Below are positions 27,487-38,289 of a stretch of DNA of 64,000 bases, piece after piece. The notes below the pieces were generated by a model, which did no database searches, had not been told where the DNA came from, and saw only the letters and a program-made list of their open reading frames with translations. Position 1 is the first letter of the stretch. Every line of letters begins with the position of its first letter. Made by a program: the position numbers and the translations under genes. Source of the DNA: Oreocharis arfaki (lineage: Eukaryota; Chordata; Aves; Passeriformes; Paramythiidae); NCBI GenBank assembly GCA_013398015.1, contig VZRR01002165.1:434001-498000 (forward strand), in the 5' to 3' direction.

Positions 27487-27722
27487 TGTTTTAGTTCATA
27501 CAGACTTCCTACTGAGAAGAACATTTTGAAGCTATTCCTAAAAATCAGATTTTTAAAGAATATCCATTCTTACCAAAATTGTTCTTCATGCAGAAGGGAT
27601 TTTCTTCTCTGGTCTCTTTCCTAACGTGATATTGGGAAGATCTGAAGACTCAAATCTCTTTTCCAAGCAATACTGCAACTCCAAATGTGTTCTTAGCCTG
27701 AAGTGCTGAGAGAAAACAGATA

Positions 27723-27740
27723 ACTTTGGCATGCCAAAGT
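27723..27740. other. Perfect 18-bp palindrome
   Basis: ACTTTGGCATGCCAAAGT is identical to its own reverse complement. Its TTGGC and GCCAA arms resemble nuclear factor I half-sites, but the spacing is 2 bp, whereas the NFI consensus has 5. Function unknown. Confidence 0.9.
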
Positions 27741-30147
27741 GCTCACTGAAGTCAGCAGGAATTTTTCTGCACTTTCAGATTCAAAGTTTTTTGTGTCAAA
27801 CTGAATCCAAAAATAAATGCCATATTAGTATTTTCAGAAAATTTGAGTGATGGAGGCTGACAATGCACCTGTATTAAACATGTGCTGTATGCTGGGCCTG
27901 TGTGAAAATAGTGCAAATGTAATATCATCTTTAGGGAAGTATAGTAAAAATCTATAGGGAAGACAAAGTAAAAACTTGACCTAGGCCATGATCAAAACCA
28001 GTCTTTTCATCTAAATAATTGTTTCCTCATTATAATATTGAGTTCCCTCATTTCACAATTTAGCTGTAAATCATCTGGCAGTGACCTGAACAAGGTTTTA
28101 CTGTGAACTCAACCCACCCTTCTGGGACATATTGTCTGTGGTGTGGTAACTCTAATTCCACAGATGATGTAAAATGGGAAATAATTAGTATTTTATCTTT
28201 GCTGGTAATGATAAAGCATTTATTGCTGGAAATGATAGATATACAAGGATGTGAATAGATGATTTCTCACTTTTGTTGCCAAACCCTTCATTAAGAGTCT
28301 GAGGGTGAGGATATCTATCACTCAGCCAAAAAAGATGACTGCAGTCTAGTTTTTGAGGATCTGGTCATCCCTGCAATAGCTTACTTCAGGCAATCATAAT
28401 TTTGGATGAAGGTGTTTGCAAGGGCAGTGAAATACTTAAGAATCTTCAGGAGTCTGCTGTGCTTGGGCTGCTCTTTACTTTGTCCTCCCTTCTGAGTGGG
28501 CTGGTTGAATAAATATGTGGGTTTGTTAATCCATTGCAGTAGTTCTTGTGCAGAGAGCACGTCTCTTACCAGTGCTACTAAACTCATTTTCGAACCTCTG
28601 CACTATTGCTAAGCACATAATAGGTACTGCCCTTGCCCACAGCTTTCTACTGTCACTTTGGGATACTTGGAATATAAATGCACTGAATGAAAACTGATAC
28701 TTAATATTTAGGAGGCTTTAAAGAAAGGAACTACATGAACGTTAAGCATCATTATTAAGCAATAACAACTGAGTTGCAGGCCATTAACCCAGTCAGTCAT
28801 TAATCCCAGAGAAATCTAAGCTGAACTTCTGCTGTTAATGTTTTAAGCACAGTACAATGTAAAGAATTAATATCACAGGTATATTGACTCCTTAGTGGGT
28901 GCTGCTGCTGCTGTTGCAGTGCTTGCTATAATTAAGGTGAATATTATCTGGTCTGTTCTCACTGCAGCACTAGTGATAACCAATAAAGGAGGGAAAGAAA
29001 TTCTTCCTGAGTGTTAAATCATAATACAAGAAATATCTGCAGTCCCCATGCTCTAAGGAAAGCTACATGAAACGAGTCTCTCTCCCCAAAGATGGAGGGT
29101 TGGGCAAAGTACCAAAGAGGTTCTTTATCTGCAGAGCAGTTTCCTGTTAGGAATGCTCTCCTGCCTCACAGTCCTCTCTCCCAGCAAGCACAAGGAATTT
29201 ACTCCCTACCTGGTGTAAAGGCACAGGCAGCAAGTGTCCTTAACAAGTTGCTCTGGGCCACAGCCTTTCCATCAGCAGGACTTCCCAGCTTGAGGAAAAG
29301 GGGGCCAAAGCGTCACAGGTCCTGACGTCTGGACAGAAACTCACACCTTTGTGTCCCAGTCAGGACTAGAAAGGACAGATGATGAGGTAAAGCAGGCAAG
29401 CTCTCATTTTGAATGAGATTGCAGGCAGAGTTTTAATTACTAAGGAGGAGGGTTATGTAGCAGAAAGAGAGAAAAGAGGAGGCAGCAGCCCCATTACCTG
29501 CCAAGGATCTTCCATGAGCATCTAGAGCTCGGAGCACTGTCTCCCCTGCAATTGTTTTCAGTGCTAGCTGCAATTGAGCTTGTGCATGCTGCTGTTTCAC
29601 TGTCTAGGCACTTTCCTGACTGCGCATTTCTTTAAACCATTCCTCCTTTGTTTGGGGTATTCTTCCATTGCTCTCTCCCCACTAAACTCCCAATTTCAGT
29701 TGCAATATGTTTATATCATCTCTGATTCTTTGGGAGGAAATGCTCTCAAAGGCGATCTTGAAACAAGTTAGTGCAATCTTTACAACATTTTTGTGTGTCA
29801 GGATTTAAATATGAGGGAGATAAAACTCTTTACTTGCCATTTGTCATTTCCATGAAAAGAATTTCACAAGTTGTGCATTGTGAATTTCACTTTGTGCTAC
29901 ACTGAAAGCAAGATGCTTTGTGTTTCCTCACATTTCCCTTTCATTAAAGGGTCTGACAGGACCAGCTTTGGAGTCTCGCATTGACAGCAGGGTGGGTCTT
30001 TTCCCTGACAATTTGCTCGACCCAAGTATAATTCAGCTGAGAAAAGGAGTGGGTTATTCAATGACAGTCCCCTTTTTTTCACATTTTTAAACTTCAGTGC
30101 TGACAGAGGACCAGGGAGGTTCTGTGACAAGCTGACATGGCAGGTCA

Positions 30148-30242
30148 GTCACTGGCCAGGGGTCACTGATGCTCGCACAAGTCACTGGACGTGCTGCACA
30201 CACGGGGTCACTTTATGCAGGGACCCTTCATGCGGGGTCACT
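30148..30242 (+). repeat. Cluster of five GTCACT hexamers / degenerate minisatellite
   Basis: GTCACT begins at 30148, 30162, 30181, 30207 and 30237. Three of the five are extended to GGGGTCACT (30159, 30204, 30234). The last two lie in a roughly 30-bp imperfect repeat starting cggggtcact. The motif includes the nuclear-receptor half-site GGGTCA, but the copies are not in a standard direct-repeat spacing, so a degenerate minisatellite is the simpler reading. Confidence 0.7.
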
Positions 30243-31061
30243 CCCCATAAAGGACAGAAACTGGGACCCATCCAAAAGGCACAACCATCCTCAAACAATT
30301 CATCTGCACGTATTCACCTGCCTAATTCCTATGATAAAATGCTTATCTTTCATCAGAGAAACCAAGGCTTGTGTAGCAATTGGTACCATAATTACTAAGT
30401 TTTCAGTAGAAGTAGTTTTAAATCCAGAAAAAAAAAAAAAATTGGTGAAATGTTTTGAACAATTTCAATTATTATCTTTACATAATTTTAAATGTAGTTG
30501 TATAATGTTATTTTTCCTTTAAACCAGCTTGTAACTAGCAATCTGGTTATGAAAAGCTCCATTTTGCAAAAACGGAAGGAATAAGAGTATCAGCTAACTG
30601 CCATGTATTTTTATTTCCTTGATCACCAAAGTATCTTTATAGATTTTAAGTGTATAACTTGTGTTGGAAATCAAAGAATAGCCTCATTAATCCCAGTAAA
30701 TGTTACTACTTTTTAATTTTGACTGACAAGTGAAGAATTAATTGTTTAAACTCTATCCAAACTTCAACGGCATGATTATAGAATGTGATGATTTATTGTG
30801 AGCTTGTTGACTATAATAATTGGTGCATTTTCTGATGAGATTATTGATTTTTCAAGATTGTTCTCAGAACCTTCATTGAAAATCTTTCAAGGCCAGTGGT
30901 GTCAACAGTGATGGGCTACAATGAGTTTCAATTTAATGTATTCCTTTACTTAACTCTCTTGGTACTTTACACTCGAACAGATATGACAGATCTTCTGGCA
31001 ACATTTATGTGAATATAAGATATATTAAATAATATGTAACGGTTCAAACCTCCTTGGATCA

Positions 31062-31075
31062 GTCTCCATGGAGAC
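31062..31075. promoter_or_regulatory. 14-bp palindrome resembling an RFX X-box
   Basis: GTCTCCATGGAGAC is a perfect palindrome. It satisfies the loose X-box pattern RYYNYY N(1-3) RRNRAC but differs at several positions from the strong RFX site GTTRCCATGGYAAC. Binding is inference only. Confidence 0.35.
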
Positions 31076-31562
31076 CAAAGGCATCCACTGGAAATTAAAA
31101 TCTGGAAAATCTCAACTTATGGGATGGTAATATTCGATATAAAGTTTTGAAATCTTGTTTCAGGAGGTAGGAGTTCGTGTGCTTGGCTAATTAGAGCAAT
31201 ATTTATTCTGTATGCATGATCTCCTGAAAAAATCACAAAGCAAATTATGCACTTTTTAAAAATAATACAATATTTTTTGAGATTTGTGCTAAAATGATTA
31301 AATTCATCCCATTACTGAACAATGAGCAAATAATCAGGCTTAATGCAGAGACTTCTGTAAAAAAATGGAGGGAATGAGATCCAGTTTTCACTGGTAGCTT
31401 GGACAATATAGAAGAGAGGCACCATCTTCCACAAACTCCAGCTGAGATGTTCCTAACAGCAGCTCCCTGTGAGGGAGCACAGGCTGCCCGAGGGGTGTAG
31501 ATGTATAAACACCTTCCTTTGGTCCTTCCTCCACTGTTTTCACTTTATTCTCATTACAGAGG

Positions 31563-32126
31563 TGTTGGGGCTGGTGAGCTGGCAATGGTAGAAGCCGAGA
31601 TGCCAGAAACCCCTGGTGCAGGAGAGACCCTGTGCTGGTGGGTCAGCTCAGAAAGTAAATAGCTTCCCTGACTCGGGTTATGGGGAAAGACTTCTTCTCC
31701 CATCAGGCAGTACCTGTCCGGTACCTGGTCCCCCACTCCGCCCCTTCCCTCTCCCCATTGGTTGTTGTATCCCTCTGCCTTCTCCCTGCCCCTTGCCCCC
31801 AGGTAATTGATCGCTGGTGCTGTGCCAGCCCCCTTTCTGTTACCCCTTATAAGCTGGTACACGAGGCCTGCTCGGCCTCTTCGCCTCTGACCCCTTCGGA
31901 ATAAACCTTTCGGAACCCATGCGGAGAGCCCTCCACGCTCCTTGCTCCTGGTAACATATGAGCTATCCTGGCTTGGGTGCGGGGCTGTGTCTCGGTGCCA
32001 TCCATCGGCACGGGGGCTGGAAATCGGCCTGCGAGGTGCCGAGCTGCACCCCCAGGGCATCCCTTGCAGGGGATGCTTTTGGGTTAACGTGGCGACTTCA
32101 GCCGCCCCACAGCACCCCTCACTACA
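31563..32126 (+). mobile_element. Probable solo ERV LTR, GC- and CpG-rich
   Basis: The block starts TGTTGGGGCTGG and can be ended at ...CACTACA (32126), giving 564 bp with TGT...ACA ends. Flanks match over 8 bp (tacagagg at 31555-31562 and 32123-32130). With the ACA end, the target-site duplication would be the 4 bases gagg. Inside are a TATA-like TTATAAG at 31847-31853 and an AATAAA at 31900-31905, about 50 bp apart, as in a short-R retroviral LTR. CpG is dense from 31860 to 32110, unlike the neighbouring DNA. A shorter version ending at GGTAACA (31956) is possible, but its flanks do not match. The 168-codon minus-strand frame over this block is the longest in the window and is an antisense frame in the LTR, not a gene. 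Confidence 0.75.
31847..31905 (+). promoter_or_regulatory. LTR core promoter and poly(A) signal
   Basis: TTATAAG (31847-31853) follows a GC-rich upstream region, and AATAAA (31900-31905) follows 47 bp later. This spacing suits a retroviral U3/R arrangement. Both motifs look intact, but activity is unknown. Confidence 0.55.
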
Positions 32127-35100
32127 GAGGAATGATTTCTTTTATGGCAGACAATTCTGCTCCAGTTATACACTGTTATCTTGTCATACACTGCCCCAAA
32201 TTTTCTCATGCTGAAGTGACGCCCTGGAAATCCAGGCATGGACAAATTTGTCCTGAAATGAAGATACCTTAAGAGAAAAAAAAAAAAAAACACAAAAAAA
32301 CCCCATTGCCTGAAATACATGAAATAATGTTATTAACTAGTGAGAGGAATGCACTTTAGGCTCTGGGTTTTTTGTTTAGAATTAATATATTATGCTTCAA
32401 CTGCTCTGCAGAGAATTGCCTTAAAGGGAGGGACATACCTCCCAGGAGCAGAATTCCATTTTGCTAGTCAGCTGCTGAAGATTGAAATGCCCAATCTAAT
32501 CTCTGATATTAAGTCTGTGTTTGTATTACTTTAAATCACATTGAGCTATCAAAAATGATGTGTCACCAGCAGTGGACCTGATTAGAACAATATCTAAACA
32601 CTTCCAAATTGTTTTGATTAACAAAAAGATGTGAGGAAAGTACCACAAGAACAAGAAAGAGAGAAGAAATGACCATAAAATGTTTTTTTTCTGCTATGGA
32701 TGAAGAGTTTACCTGGGGAGAAGGGGAGAATCTATCTTCTATTTTTTATCAAGATTAATAGATATAACAACTATGATGTCTAATGTCTAGTCCAGAGTGG
32801 AAATACTGTGTGATCACCAGAATGTGATTCTGTGGTCAGAAGATCAAATAAGGGCAAACTGATAGTGATAATTATAGTCATTTATTTCATTCTTCAAGAG
32901 ATTGCTGCAAGAAGGAAAAAAAAAAGCTAATTAAATATAAAAACAGATGGTAAAGAGACCTTTGCAAAGGTCAACACTGGAAAAATCTTAGCTCTGAATT
33001 ATCTAAGTGGATTAGACACATGTAATTTATCTGAGAGAATTAAAAAGTAAAATAAAACCCACTTGATATTCAGAAGAAGATAATGAACAACATTGCTAAA
33101 AGGAAGCAAACAGTACTAATAGCAGGAGATGAAAGATCACTCAGTTTGGCTTCTAATTACTGGCTCATTAAATTCTAGGCTGATTCAGAAAGTACATATG
33201 TGTGTAGAACCTCCTTTATGGCTATATAATTTTGATGGAATCTATATTTGATTAACTAGGAGAGAAAATTCACTTGGCCATTTCACCTGTGAGTTGCCTT
33301 TTAGATTCCAAAAGCCTGAACTCAGTTATAGAGGTCTGGGTCAAAGCATCTCACCTCCTTTCGGTCTCCTTCAGCAAGGTTACAGTTTTTTGTCTTCTCC
33401 TGTCTACAAAGTTCATCATTCTTCTCAGGATATCTTTTTGAAAGATATGTGCTTCCTCCTAAATAGAATTATAAAAAAAAAACAAAACAAAAAAACAGAT
33501 CAGGCATCTAAGTGGGTTATTGCAATGTCTTCCATCTCTAATTTTTTTAATTATTGAAGTTCACTGCTACAAGAATACTTCATGTTTAATGGCATTAATG
33601 TTGCTAACACCATTTTATTTAGCTGCACAGCAGTAAATAGAAATTTTATAAGAGTTAAGAAAAAAATCTTCTGCATGATAAACAGAAAGAAAAGAAATCT
33701 TGATTTGTCCGTGTATCCTGAGATCTTAAGTAATTCACTGAGCTTTCATGTTATGTCTGTATAGTATTTTCAGGCTTTTTTCCAGTGTTATGAAGACTGG
33801 AAATTTGTGCCTCTTCAATTTGATTTTATCTCAAAGAAATTAGTTATCTCATAATTTTTCTGCAAATGCCATTAAGGCCATGAGGAAAAAAAAAAGATAA
33901 ATATTGCAGAAGTTCCTGTAAGGATATTGGTATTTGCCACACTAGCTTTGTATTTTGTATGGACCCAAAATGCATTAGTAGGAGCTTCAGCAGGCTGGTG
34001 CAAGCACAGCTGGCATTTGTGCACCCTTGATGCTCTCTTTTTCCTTTTGGAAGGACTATTAAAACAGTTACATAACAAATTTATGCAGGTATGTTTCATC
34101 ACAATCAGAAGAACAAGCAGCATCCTCTTCATAATCATGAGGGGCTCCTTTGAGTTGTTTTATGTTTTCATGAAGAAAGGGGCTTTTTCCTCCCAAAAAC
34201 TTCTCTCATCTATGAAGCAATCCCTGAATGGTAAAACAATGGCAGGCTGCGAAAGTGTTGGCCAGATATTGTAAAGAAACAAATATTCCAGATATTCTGA
34301 TTTTCTCTGGTGTTAGAGATGTCTCATCAATTACAAGGGAGGGCAGCACCAGGAGGATCTCTTATGCTCTTATGGATTGCATAGACTTGCTGTATAAAAT
34401 ATGATTCCAATTAGCAATTAATACTGGAAAAGGAGTTCTCATTTATCTTATTCAAAGCACCCAAGAAAGAATTGATTTTATATTTTTCACATGTTGCTAC
34501 TAGTCTGGCAGCACCATCTGACATTAATTATGCTGCTAAGAGTGTGGTTTGGAAAGTCAGATAATATCAAACATCAATATCTTCTATCTTTTATCTCAGC
34601 AGCGGCACTGGAAAAACAACTGTCTTGGTATCTAACTTCTGTGACTGGACTTGGTCAACCTCATCAGCAGTTGATGTAACTTGGTTTGTTGTAAATGTAA
34701 GGGGTTTTTTGTACGAATGAAAAAATTAAATTTTGATATGTGGAAATAAGAGGAAAGAACAATACATTTTTGCTGATGTATATTTGTAAGCAACATGCTT
34801 TTGAGGCGAAGGATATATTGGTTTCTTTGTCACTTCTAAATTATTAGAGGAAAAGGCAGTGGAAGAGTGGAAGCAATCTGGGGAAGATCGGTTTGGTTTT
34901 GCTTTAAGATAAGCAATTATAGAGCTTGGATTTTTTTTTCTGAAAAATAGAGAAAGATGAAAAAAAAAAAGGAAATCTGCATCTTATTTCATTTATTTGG
35001 GGAAATTAAGTCAAATCCTGCTGTAACCTAATATAGATGGGCAGTCCCACAGAGCTTTATTGAGACTGCTGGACTCTTCTACATGGAATAACTCGTAGAG

Positions 35101-36180
35101 TCAGCGTCTGAGACTTCTACTTTTGTCTTGATGTTGAATACAAGGGTTCAAGACGAACTTGAAGATTTACATGACCAAATACTATTTTTTGCATTCCTTT
35201 ATTGTAATATATAATATAACTTCCTAGTCTCCAGCTATTATGCTAGCTGGTTTTTAACTTAGATCTAGTGTTTCTAAAATATGCCTGAAAAGGACTATGG
35301 CTTGCCTCTATTTAGCAAATGTGTGGGCAGCAAAGTAAGGATTATGCAAATATCAAAAAGAGAACTTGTTGTAGTCTAGGACAACATTTATTAAATTCAA
35401 CAGGAGCCTTGTCAGCCTTATTCAGAACAACTCCTCTTACACTGAAAGAGGAATGGTTGCACAGGAAAATATTTAAGAAGGCTTACAATTATAATGGAAT
35501 AGTTTTCTGTCAAGAAATGTTGCTCTGTTGAAGGATGTTGTAGGAACATGTTTGTTTCAGCATGATGCAGAAATAAAATGTGTTATCTGTATTTCAGATG
35601 TATTGAGCCTGAAATACCCGACAGTATTCAAGCCATGAGATTGGAAAATTGCTGTAGCGTGGTAAAAAAAATAATATTCAAAGAGCCTCATTCTTTCCAA
35701 TTTGATTAAAAAAGCTACACTTCTCTCTTGCTGCTTAAAGTAATTTCTCCCTTTCTCTTGTTCTGCTTCATTTAGGAAGAGCAGCAGCTTTCTTTGGCCT
35801 CACCAAAGTGACTCAAGGAGCAGCCTCTAGCCTTGGGCTCCTGAGAGTCCCTACTGATAGTGCCTAGCACTGATCCCTCCTCCCTTGCACATGAGATGAT
35901 CCGAGTCATTCAGTTTCCTGGCTTTGCCCTCATGTCCTAAGGGCAGGTAATTTCTTGGTTATTGCGCTAAAGCTGCCTTTTCCTCTTCTCCCTGCAAACT
36001 CTGGCAGTAACTTCCAAAGCACTTGATGCATTCTGATTTCAGGCTGTGCTTTGAGGTTCTGCAGACCAACATCCTTCTCTGGATGTAGACACTTATGTCT
36101 GAATTGTAGACACACTTTGAGCCACTTTCTGCTTCCTTACTTTCACCTATAGCACAACTTCCTTTCTTGCTGGGTTTCTA
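32127..36180. other. Non-coding unique sequence, AT-rich
   Basis: No gene supported. An A-rich stretch follows the LTR at about 32275-32305, and another A-rich patch with interspersed C lies at about 33471-33500. Frames reach 115 codons at 33927-34274 but have no recognisable domain. Confidence 0.62.
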
Positions 36181-36232
36181 TTCCTGCCTCTCTCTTTCTT
36201 CTTCCTTTCTTCCCTCCTTTCCTTTCCCTTCC
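36181..36232 (+). repeat. Polypyrimidine tract
   Basis: A C/T-only-biased stretch made of ttcctgcctctctctttctt, cttcctttcttccctcc and tttcctttcccttcc, followed by AG. It looks like a strong 3' splice acceptor, but the downstream sequence offers no open exon of note. A degenerate simple repeat is more likely. Confidence 0.7.
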
Positions 36233-37127
36233 AGTACATATTCTGTGACTTTATTTTGAGTTAGGTCTTAGATATCTTAAAAGCCTCTGAGTTTAGGAGC
36301 ACTGCATTCAGTGGGGCCAGAAATTTACCTCCAGGATGCAGAACTAACCCAAAGTCCTTCTTTACCATCCTGTTTTTCTTTCATTGCACCTAGAGGTCAC
36401 TTTCTGACAGTCAAATCCCAGACCGTGCACTAAGATTTTAAGGCACAAGTGATTGTTGTGTGAAAAGGGAGCAATGAATAAGAGGTTATTTTGAAAGGTG
36501 ACTTAAATAGACTCAAACCCAATAGTTTCTGGCAAAAAAGACTGAGGGGTGAGAGGGAAGGACCATGTTACCACATGACTTCAAAAGCTCCTGCATGTTA
36601 ACATTCATAGCTGCTGCAGGTAAATAGTTCCCCACTGAAAATGTATTTTCTTATAAGAACTTGGGTAGTGAACATGAAAGATTGGTTTCAGCAAATAAAA
36701 TCTTGCTCTGGATGACAGCCATTCCTCAAGGACACAACTCAGATGGGTGTTGCAAACTGATCTGATTTACATGGAAATCAGCACATGGTTGTTTGAGCTG
36801 GTGGTCTTTGGCTTTTTATAAACAGCACCGGGAATCAAATGTCTGCATTGTACCTATTGCTAGTCATAAATAGTTTTTATAAATATTACTAAACCAGCAG
36901 AAAACAGAGAAAAACCTCCAAATTGTACAGACATGAAAGTAAATGTGTTCAAATGTGATTTTATTCTGAAGAATTATAAATAAAAACAATGGAAATGAGT
37001 AGCAAAAAAAAAAAGTCATATTCTTGGTATTTGGTTATTTCGCATCTCATTTTCTTTGTGAATTTTCTGTTTCCTTTTATTTTAGGTTGAGATGGGCTTG
37101 GATTTTTTTGTTTTGATTTGGGCCTTT
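36233..37127. other. Non-coding unique sequence
   Basis: AT-rich sequence with no recognised feature other than an A run near 37004-37013. Confidence 0.6.
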
Positions 37128-37184
37128 CCCTCTCCCTTTCCCTTTCCCTTTCCCTTTCCCTTTCCCTTTCCCTTTCCCTTTCCC
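37128..37184 (+). repeat. (CCCTTT)n hexamer microsatellite
   Basis: Ten CCC runs start every 6 bases at 37128, 37134, 37140, 37146, 37152, 37158, 37164, 37170, 37176 and 37182, with TTT (once TCT) between them. The minus strand is therefore a ten-fold GGGAAA array, which fits the G3-N3 G-quadruplex pattern and is also a homopurine-homopyrimidine tract. Minus-strand frames through it give RERE or GKGK repeats and are not proteins. Confidence 0.97.
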
Positions 37185-37440
37185 TTCCATAGTGTGACAA
37201 CAGCTGGTTTTCTTTTCGAGAACTTTAAAACTGCAATCATTTGAAAAAGTGAATGTTGGTAATAGACACCTAAAAGCAACATAAAGTAATATAGGTAACA
37301 TATGTATGAGCAATAGTTTTGGGATACCCCAGATAATACCTTATCGTTATATTGCAAACAGCATGGGAATTTATGTTCTCTGTAGATTTAAAAAAAAAAC
37401 AAACCCTTGACTTGAATCCTGATGAAAATAAACATTAGAA

Positions 37441-37483
37441 TACTCTTCCAATCTAAAATTAGATACTCTTCCAATCTAAAATT
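37441..37483. repeat. Two-copy 23-bp tandem duplication
   Basis: TACTCTTCCAATCTAAAATT occurs at 37441-37460 and again, identical, at 37464-37483. The offset is 23 bp. Confidence 0.95.
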
Positions 37484-37583
37484 CCACAATCAAATCTCAG
37501 GCAGGACAGTATACACAGTGTTTTAAATAGATAGATTAGACAGAGAGATCTGTGTAATATAAGTATAGAAAAGGTATGAATGA

Positions 37584-38289
37584 TGTCCTGGGTTGCAGTA
37601 TATTGTATTACCATCTTCATGAGTTGTGAAACCAGGTGGGGCAGTGCTTCTTTGCCTCCTCCCTCCGGACTCTGTTCTGTTAATGGGAGCATTTGTGCCT
37701 TGCCGCATGACTCATAGATAACGGGCTCTGGACTATCTCCTGTTAATGGGCCCATCGGTGCCTCACCACCCCATTGTGAGATGCTCCGCCTGGGAGGGGG
37801 CACTGAACATTTCCCACCTGGATATAATCAGAGGTTTTTTCAGGCACAAGGGAGCTTTTCTCCGCTGGACTTCCAGAGGACAAGAAGCTGCATCACTGGA
37901 CCTTCAGGCGAGGACCAGACCCTTTTTCCACAGGACCACTGTTTTCACCGGAGCTATTGCACCCACCCTGCTCACCGGGAGCCACCAGCGCTGCTGCCGG
38001 CTGTGACCAGCACTGCTCCAGGAGGGGAAGCTGCCTGGCAGCCGAGAAGGCTGCACTGGGTGACTGTGCTGTTTTGTTATAACTGCCATAGTCATTGTTG
38101 TTTACTGTTTTGTTTTGTTTTATATATATATAAATTAGTAAAGAACTGTTATTCCTGTTTCTCATATCCTTGCCTGAAAGCCCCTTAATCTCAAAGTTAT
38201 GATAATCCGGAGGGAAGGGGGTTGCATTTCCCATTTCAAAGAGGGTTTCTGCCTCACTTAAACAGATGCCTGTCTTTCAAACCAAGACA
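37584..38289 (+). mobile_element. Complete solo LTR, avian ERVL-type, with 5-bp TSD
   Basis: The element is 706 bp, begins TGTCCTGGGTTGCAG and ends AAACCAAGACA, so the termini are TGTC/GACA. It is flanked by a perfect 5-bp target-site duplication AATGA (37579-37583 and 38290-38294). Five-base duplications are typical of ERVL elements. Inside is a 63-bp-offset repeat containing tgttaatggg (37678 and 37741), a TATA-like gatataatc near 37821-37829, and a tatatatata run near 38121-38130. Nothing retroviral lies between or beside it, so it is a solo LTR left by recombination between two LTRs. Sense is taken as + from the TATA-like box upstream, which is not decisive. Frames of up to 135 codons in it are not genes. 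GC and CpG are above the local background. Confidence 0.92.
37678..37770 (+). repeat. Internal U3 repeat of the solo LTR
   Basis: Two partial copies beginning tgttaatggg at 37678 and 37741 (offset 63 bp) continue as agcatttgtgccttgccgc and cccatcggtgcctcaccac. Repeated upstream blocks are common in LTR enhancers. Here the copies have diverged. Confidence 0.75.

Larger units (their letters stand above)
27487..31562. other. Non-coding unique sequence
   Basis: No supported gene. It contains an 18-bp perfect palindrome (27723-27740), a short CTG-rich run near 28900-28914, a cluster of GTCACT hexamers (30148-30242) and a 14-bp palindrome (31062-31075), each described separately. A 13-14 A run occurs near 30429. 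Confidence 0.62.

Noticed and set aside
31554..32060. 168-codon minus-strand open frame, the longest in the window
   Set aside because: It lies antisense inside a GC-rich LTR-like block. GC-rich sequence has few stop codons, and the peptide shows no recognisable domain.
36181..36240. Strong-looking 3' splice acceptor (long pyrimidine tract then CAG)
   Set aside because: No open, domain-bearing exon or matching donor follows. Pyrimidine-rich simple sequence explains it.
37128..37184. Interstitial telomere repeat
   Set aside because: The unit is GGGAAA on the minus strand, not the vertebrate telomere unit GGGTTA.
36961..37357. Minus-strand frames with RERERE or GKGKGK repeats
   Set aside because: They are translations of the CCCTTT hexamer repeat.
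37781..38188. 135-codon + strand open frame
   Set aside because: It lies wholly inside the solo LTR (37584-38289), and such LTRs do not encode protein.
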